A DNA stretch of 64,000 bases from Protula sp. h YS-2021 (Eukaryota > Annelida > Polychaeta > Sabellida > Serpulidae). The stretch is taken from contig OX457027.1 in assembly GCA_949752745.1 (NCBI GenBank), forward strand, positions 59,016,342 to 59,080,341, given 5' to 3'. Position 1 is the first letter of the stretch. Each line of letters begins with the position of its first letter. A program made the translations under genes and the position numbers. The notes below the pieces were generated by a model. The model searched no databases. It was not told the origin of the DNA and worked only from the letters and a program-made list of their open reading frames with translations. This document shows, in pieces, positions 60,280 to 64,000 of the stretch.

Positions 60280-61114
60280 TGTAAAGTCACCAGTAGCTGT
60301 ATTTGTTTTAATTGTGTTTCTGTAGATTTTGACGAGTTAGTGGTTTTCTGTTGGTGCCGGCCAGTGCATTCTCGTTAGGATGCTCTTCCCGGTTGATAAG
60401 TTCCAGATGGTTAATGGTGTTATTTGATATGTTCCTCGTGTCAAACTTGAAGATAGTTTTCTTTCATATTCTGACCACATCCACCCTTCCTACTTTTCGT
60501 TTTCAGAATTTTCCCACCGAAGCGTTGGTTCTGGCGTGGGTTTACAAATACGCCTTTCCCGGATCCGATTCACGTTCTAGTCAGCATTTAGTGCGCACGT
60601 GTTTCGCCTTAGTTTCAATGTTTTTTGTGAGCAATCTGAGTAAGAAATGGTTTAAGTTTATTCTTGTGAACCGGGATTACACAAAATTCTGTAAGTAAAT
60701 TTATTAATTCATCTATTTCTTAATCTATGCCTTATCTTTAATCAGTTTTAATGTTGATACAGATGAGTTTATGCTTCGTTTGTTTTCATTGGAATGCTTA
60801 ATGCTGGGTTAATTTGGGTTACAAGTTAATTGTCGATAATGCATTTTATTGTAATGTGTGTTGCATGGTTAAGAGAGTGGATAGTTCGCTTGATGTAATT
60901 AGCGATTTTATTATGGGATGTACTTTAAATCGGTATCTGATTTCACAGTTTTCTTAATTCGATGATTATTAATATCTCTCTTTTTCTGTATTGTAGCAAA
61001 CCGCTTTCCGCTATCTGCTATCCGCTATCAGCTATCCGCCTATTCACGTGTATATAGTTGCTTTACGGAATAAAAGCGCGTAAAGGAGATTGTTTATATC
61101 CCGCGTTCGCAACA
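60280..61114 (+). repeat. 3' LTR of BEL/Pao element 1
   Basis: Begins TGTAAAGTCACC directly after a purine-rich tract and ends near GCGTTCGCAACA. The last 190 bases match the 5' remnant. Contains AATAAA at 61069-61074. Its 5' part has no counterpart upstream of gag, so the 5' LTR is truncated. Confidence 0.75.
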
Positions 61115-61765
61115 TCTGGTATAGCAAAGAAGTACATACGGGTATATCAGTATGCTCGTGGCCAGATATACAGTAACTAACCACGTGGCTATTTTGGCAC
61201 ATGGTGAACACTGAACTGGTGACTTGTGGCGTTCGTTTAACGACAGAACGTTGAACAGACAACACATTTTGAAGTTCAACTAAACTATAGAATACTCTTA
61301 CGTATTAACAGGATATATTTTAAACATAAATGGATACATTCATGAGGTACACAAACGAGACACTACACTACAATGTGAACATTTAAAAGAGAAACTTCAA
61401 GCATAACTGGGCATTATTTTTAAAACGAATGACGAATTAAGAATTAATAAGGTAAGTATATCAGTTAGTTAACTTAAAAATTAACAATCTTCTTTCTTTC
61501 TGTAGGTGTTCACCACCTTTTAATGAGGGCTCACCCCATTTTACAAATATAACCACAAATTAATCACTACAGGCTTATAGTAGACACAACTTGGTTAATT
61601 GTAGCGTAAAATTTGTTGATTTTGTTTTCACTACAGCAGATCGGACGTGGCCATCTCGTCTTCTTTTACCTTCATTACACGGGCGATAGGCCACGTATTC
61701 CGCGGCGTTGACTCATCAAACACCAAAACTATGTCATTTTCTCGCAATTCTCTCTCCGTTTTCAA

Positions 61766-62761
61766 TCACTTTTGCCTTTGTTGAATAGTTGGCAGGTATT
61801 CGCGTACCCAGCGAGACCAAAAGCTGTCTGCCAAGTACTGCACGTGCCTCCAGCGTTCACGGTATGTATCGTGCTTGCCGAACAAATCAACCGGTGGTTT
61901 GTTCGTGCTACGCAGAAGCAACAAATGATTCGGAGTTAGCGGGGAAACATCGTTCGTACTATCGGGGCACCTCGTTATGGGCCTGTTATTGACAATAAAT
62001 TCGACTTCGCAGAACAATGTAGAGAGGCGCTCATCGTCCAAAATGGCATTGCGGATGACAGCATTCATGACCTTGTGCACTGTGCGGATCTGTCTCTCCC
62101 ACACTCCACCCATGTGGGATGCAGAAGGCGGGTTGAAGATCCATTTGATGTCTCTGTGGTGTAGACTTGTATGTAATTTATGGCTGTCATTCCATCTCTG
62201 CATGGCCTCGAACAAATCCCTCGAACCACCGATGTTGGTTCCGTTGTCAGGTCGGATGACTTCCGGAGCACCTCGTCTGCAAATAAATCTCTGCAACGCG
62301 TTAACAAACGAGTCTGCATTCAGTGAATTTAGCATCTCGATATGTATGGCGCGAATTAAAAGGCATGTAAACATGCAACCGTATCGTTTTTCCTGAGCGC
62401 GGCCCCGTTTAACCAAGAAAGGACCGAAACAGTCAATTCCTATATTCGCGAACGGTGGTTTATTCGGAGGTACTCTATCAGTGGGCAAGTCTGACATTCG
62501 TTGAAACATCGGCTGTCCATAAAGCCTCTTGCAGACAACACAATTTCTTTTAATTTTGCGAAATAATTGCCTCACCTTGGGGATCGAATACTTAGTACGA
62601 AGTATTGACAAAACATTTTCAGTACCGCAATGGCGTGCTCGGACTTCATGAAAGTACCTCACTAACAACAATGACACGTGAGAGTCTCTCGGTAATATGA
62701 CCTGATGCTTCATTTCTATCGCAACAACAGCATTACGCAAGCGACCGCCGATGCGCAGCAA
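61766..62761 (-). CDS. BEL/Pao integrase ORF of element 2, uninterrupted
   Basis: 331 codons open. The N-terminal H2C2 zinc region has FHEVRARHCG and NCVVCKRL. The catalytic core carries the DDE triad as IGIDCFGPF, IRPDNGTN and WERQIRTVHK. The C-terminal part includes HVQYLADSFWSRWVREYLP. The frame is lost at the 3' end (about 61766) before the pol tail, and upstream at 62761, so it is a domain-length open stretch within a broken pol rather than a normal gene. Sequence differs clearly from element 1, so it is a separate lineage. Confidence 0.88.
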   Translation of the reverse strand: MLRIGGRLRNAVVAIEMKHQVILPRDSHVSLLLVRYFHEVRARHCGTENVLSILRTKYSIPKVRQLFRKIKRNCVVCKRLYGQPMFQRMSDLPTDRVPPNKPPFANIGIDCFGPFLVKRGRAQEKRYGCMFTCLLIRAIHIEMLNSLNADSFVNALQRFICRRGAPEVIRPDNGTNIGGSRDLFEAMQRWNDSHKLHTSLHHRDIKWIFNPPSASHMGGVWERQIRTVHKVMNAVIRNAILDDERLSTLFCEVEFIVNNRPITRCPDSTNDVSPLTPNHLLLLRSTNKPPVDLFGKHDTYRERWRHVQYLADSFWSRWVREYLPTIQQRQK

Positions 62762-62902
62762 TCCTTGTTCGTCAAGAATGGGCTCTAGTGAGTACAGCGT
62801 ACTTCTTCTTTTTAGTTTGACCTGCCTCTTAAAAGCTTGTATTTTGTTCCTGAAACATTTTGCTTGAGCATATCTTACAATACATCATCGGATGATAACA
62901 CT

Positions 62903-63535
62903 TTAACCACGTTTGCCTTCTTGTTTCGTAGCCATGAAATGAATTTTAAAATCCAGGCAACTACTCTTTCGAGTTTGAACCAGTCTGAATAATGAGCAAA
63001 TATCATCTACAGCTGTTTGCTCCTGCAAGATCTCTGTGGCACAAGAAGTAGTCAATCGTTTTACCTCGATGTCAGACTCGGTGATTGTTGACAGGTCAAT
63101 TTTAGATCTTCCACCGATTTCCTCCGGCTTGAGTCCTCCTGATGCATCGTCAGCTGGATTGTTACCTGAGCTTACATGCCACCATCGATCAGCTCTGGAC
63201 CCTTCGTGAATGACTGTGAGCCGGTTCGCTACAAACGCCTGAAACCTACGCAAAACATTATTAATGTAATACAACACTATGCTACTGTCTGTCCAGAAAA
63301 ATACCTCGAGCACTCGAATCTTAAGTTCTCGCTGCATCATACTGTTGACATGTACAGCTGTCACCGCTGCGCACAACTCTTGTCGCGGAATACTAATCGG
63401 CGGAGACAATCGCGACTTTCCAAAAAAATGTATTGTTGATATTGCCGTCTGCATCAATGATACGCAGATATGTGACTGTGCCATAGCCCTCCTCACTTGT
63501 ATCGCAGAAATGATGTAGCTGAACCGCCTTAACAT
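62903..63535 (-). pseudogene. BEL/Pao element 2 RNase H and linker region
   Basis: ISIPRQELCAAVTAVHV, VFFWTDSSIVLYYI, FQAFVANRL and WWHVSSGNNPADDASGG are the RNase H and connection motifs. The frame differs from the upstream 63393-63968 stretch, showing a frameshift near 63430. Confidence 0.85.
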
Positions 63536-63968
63536 CTGACATTTCGGCGATAATCATGCACCTTGGAACTTCGATTTGCCGTAGCAAAACAAGCGACAGC
63601 AACCATCTGTTGAAGTGCTTTACCGCACTTTCTTCTAATGGGTCGTCCCAACTTTTCTGTAGCTTACATTCAGTCATGAACAGCTTTTTGGCAATGAGTA
63701 CAAACGGACACACAATACCCAGCGGATCACATACTGCACTTACTATGCTGAGGAGACCACGGCGTGTGAACATTGGATTCCTGGGCTTGACATTGAAGCT
63801 GAATACGTCGCATTCCGTGATCCATTCTACTCCGAGTACACGCTCGACAGGTAATGTGTCATTTTGTAGGTCTAGATTCTGTACCTTCTTTAATAGGTTT
63901 TCTTGCGGGATTGACGTCAGTAGTTCGCGGCTATTGCTAACCCACTTGGTAAGGTTGAATCCTCGCAA
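63393..63968 (-). pseudogene. BEL/Pao element 2 RT C-terminal/connection region
   Basis: FNLTKWVSNSRELL, VERVLGVEW, FTRRGLLSIVSAVCDPLG and KSWDDPL are BEL RT-connection motifs, and VQLHHFCDTSEEGYG is the RNase H start. Runs to the window edge region with the rest of RT outside. Confidence 0.85.
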
Positions 63969-64000
63969 CGAGAGAAGACGTCAAAGGTTAGCCGACAAAA

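Larger units (their letters stand above)
54248..61114 (+). mobile_element. BEL/Pao LTR retrotransposon 1, defective
   Basis: Order is partial LTR, gag, zinc knuckle, aspartic protease, reverse transcriptase, RNase H, integrase, purine tract (about 60268-60279), 3' LTR from 60280. Domain order and motifs are those of BEL/Pao elements. In-frame stops (54619-54621, 55515-55517, 57217-57219, 57457-57459) and several frameshifts (near 56590, 56890, 58000, 58200, 58370, 58600 and 59740) make it non-coding as a whole. No intact env-like ORF was seen. Confidence 0.92.
61636..64000 (-). mobile_element. BEL/Pao LTR retrotransposon 2 (3' half of pol, continues past window)
   Basis: Minus-strand RT connection and RNase H (63968-62903), integrase (62761-61766), and a separate frame ending near 61636 with IVLVFDESTPRNTWPIARV, the BEL pol tail. 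No LTR was recognised between 61115 and 61630. It faces element 1 tail-to-tail. Confidence 0.9.

Overview
This is animal (metazoan) nuclear DNA. It has spliced genes with GT/AG introns, an intronless rhodopsin-class GPCR, long AT-rich gene-free stretches, dinucleotide microsatellites and many decayed transposons. The mix (BEL/Pao and DIRS-type elements, CR1/L2-type LINE, Tc1, hAT-like and Tigger-like DNA elements, OTU fragments, an FMRFamide-receptor-like GPCR) fits a marine invertebrate such as a mollusc or other lophotrochozoan. The species cannot be fixed from the window.

Only two host genes are well supported. (1) A single-exon class A peptide-type GPCR at 25024-26292 (+). (2) A three-exon FAM69/DIPK1-type secretory-pathway kinase-like gene on the minus strand, with coding exons 53573-53352, 47391-46549 and 44530-44327. 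The splice sites join in phase 0 and give 422 codons, the usual family size.

Layout. 1-18.6 kb: degenerate repeats, a hAT-like element with an 8-bp target duplication (7030-8405), foldback MITEs, repeats rich in GGTCA motifs, and microsatellites. 18.7-20.7 kb: a frameshifted OTU-protease pseudogene between two short-period arrays. 20.7-25.0 kb: nothing recognisable except one solo MITE end just upstream of the GPCR. 29.7-30.8 kb: a GTTTAAAC-rich element with a (GA)n core. 31.3-31.9 kb: an internally deleted Tc1 transposase. 33.1-33.9 kb: a second GGTCA-rich repeat. 37.4-38.9 kb: a nested MITE. 39.2-42.2 kb: a LINE (minus) split by a 776-bp Tigger-like insertion. 44.3-53.6 kb: the DIPK1 gene. 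Its intron 2 holds a second intact copy of the 38-kb MITE, and its intron 1 holds a 1.56-kb tandem triplication made of a DIRS-type recombinase fragment plus the same element seen at 30 kb. 54.2-61.1 kb: a broken BEL/Pao retrotransposon (+). 61.6 kb to the window end: a second BEL/Pao element (minus), tail-to-tail with the first and with an uninterrupted integrase ORF.

The most notable structures are: a MITE family with 16-bp terminal repeats and 6-bp target duplications seen at two loci; an intronic triplication whose middle unit looks like the product of unequal crossing-over; a hairpin followed by a GTCCGTC-type module recurring at several unrelated-looking sites; and dispersed repeats carrying nuclear-receptor-like GGTCA palindromes. 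All calls come from reading the sequence; no database search was run.
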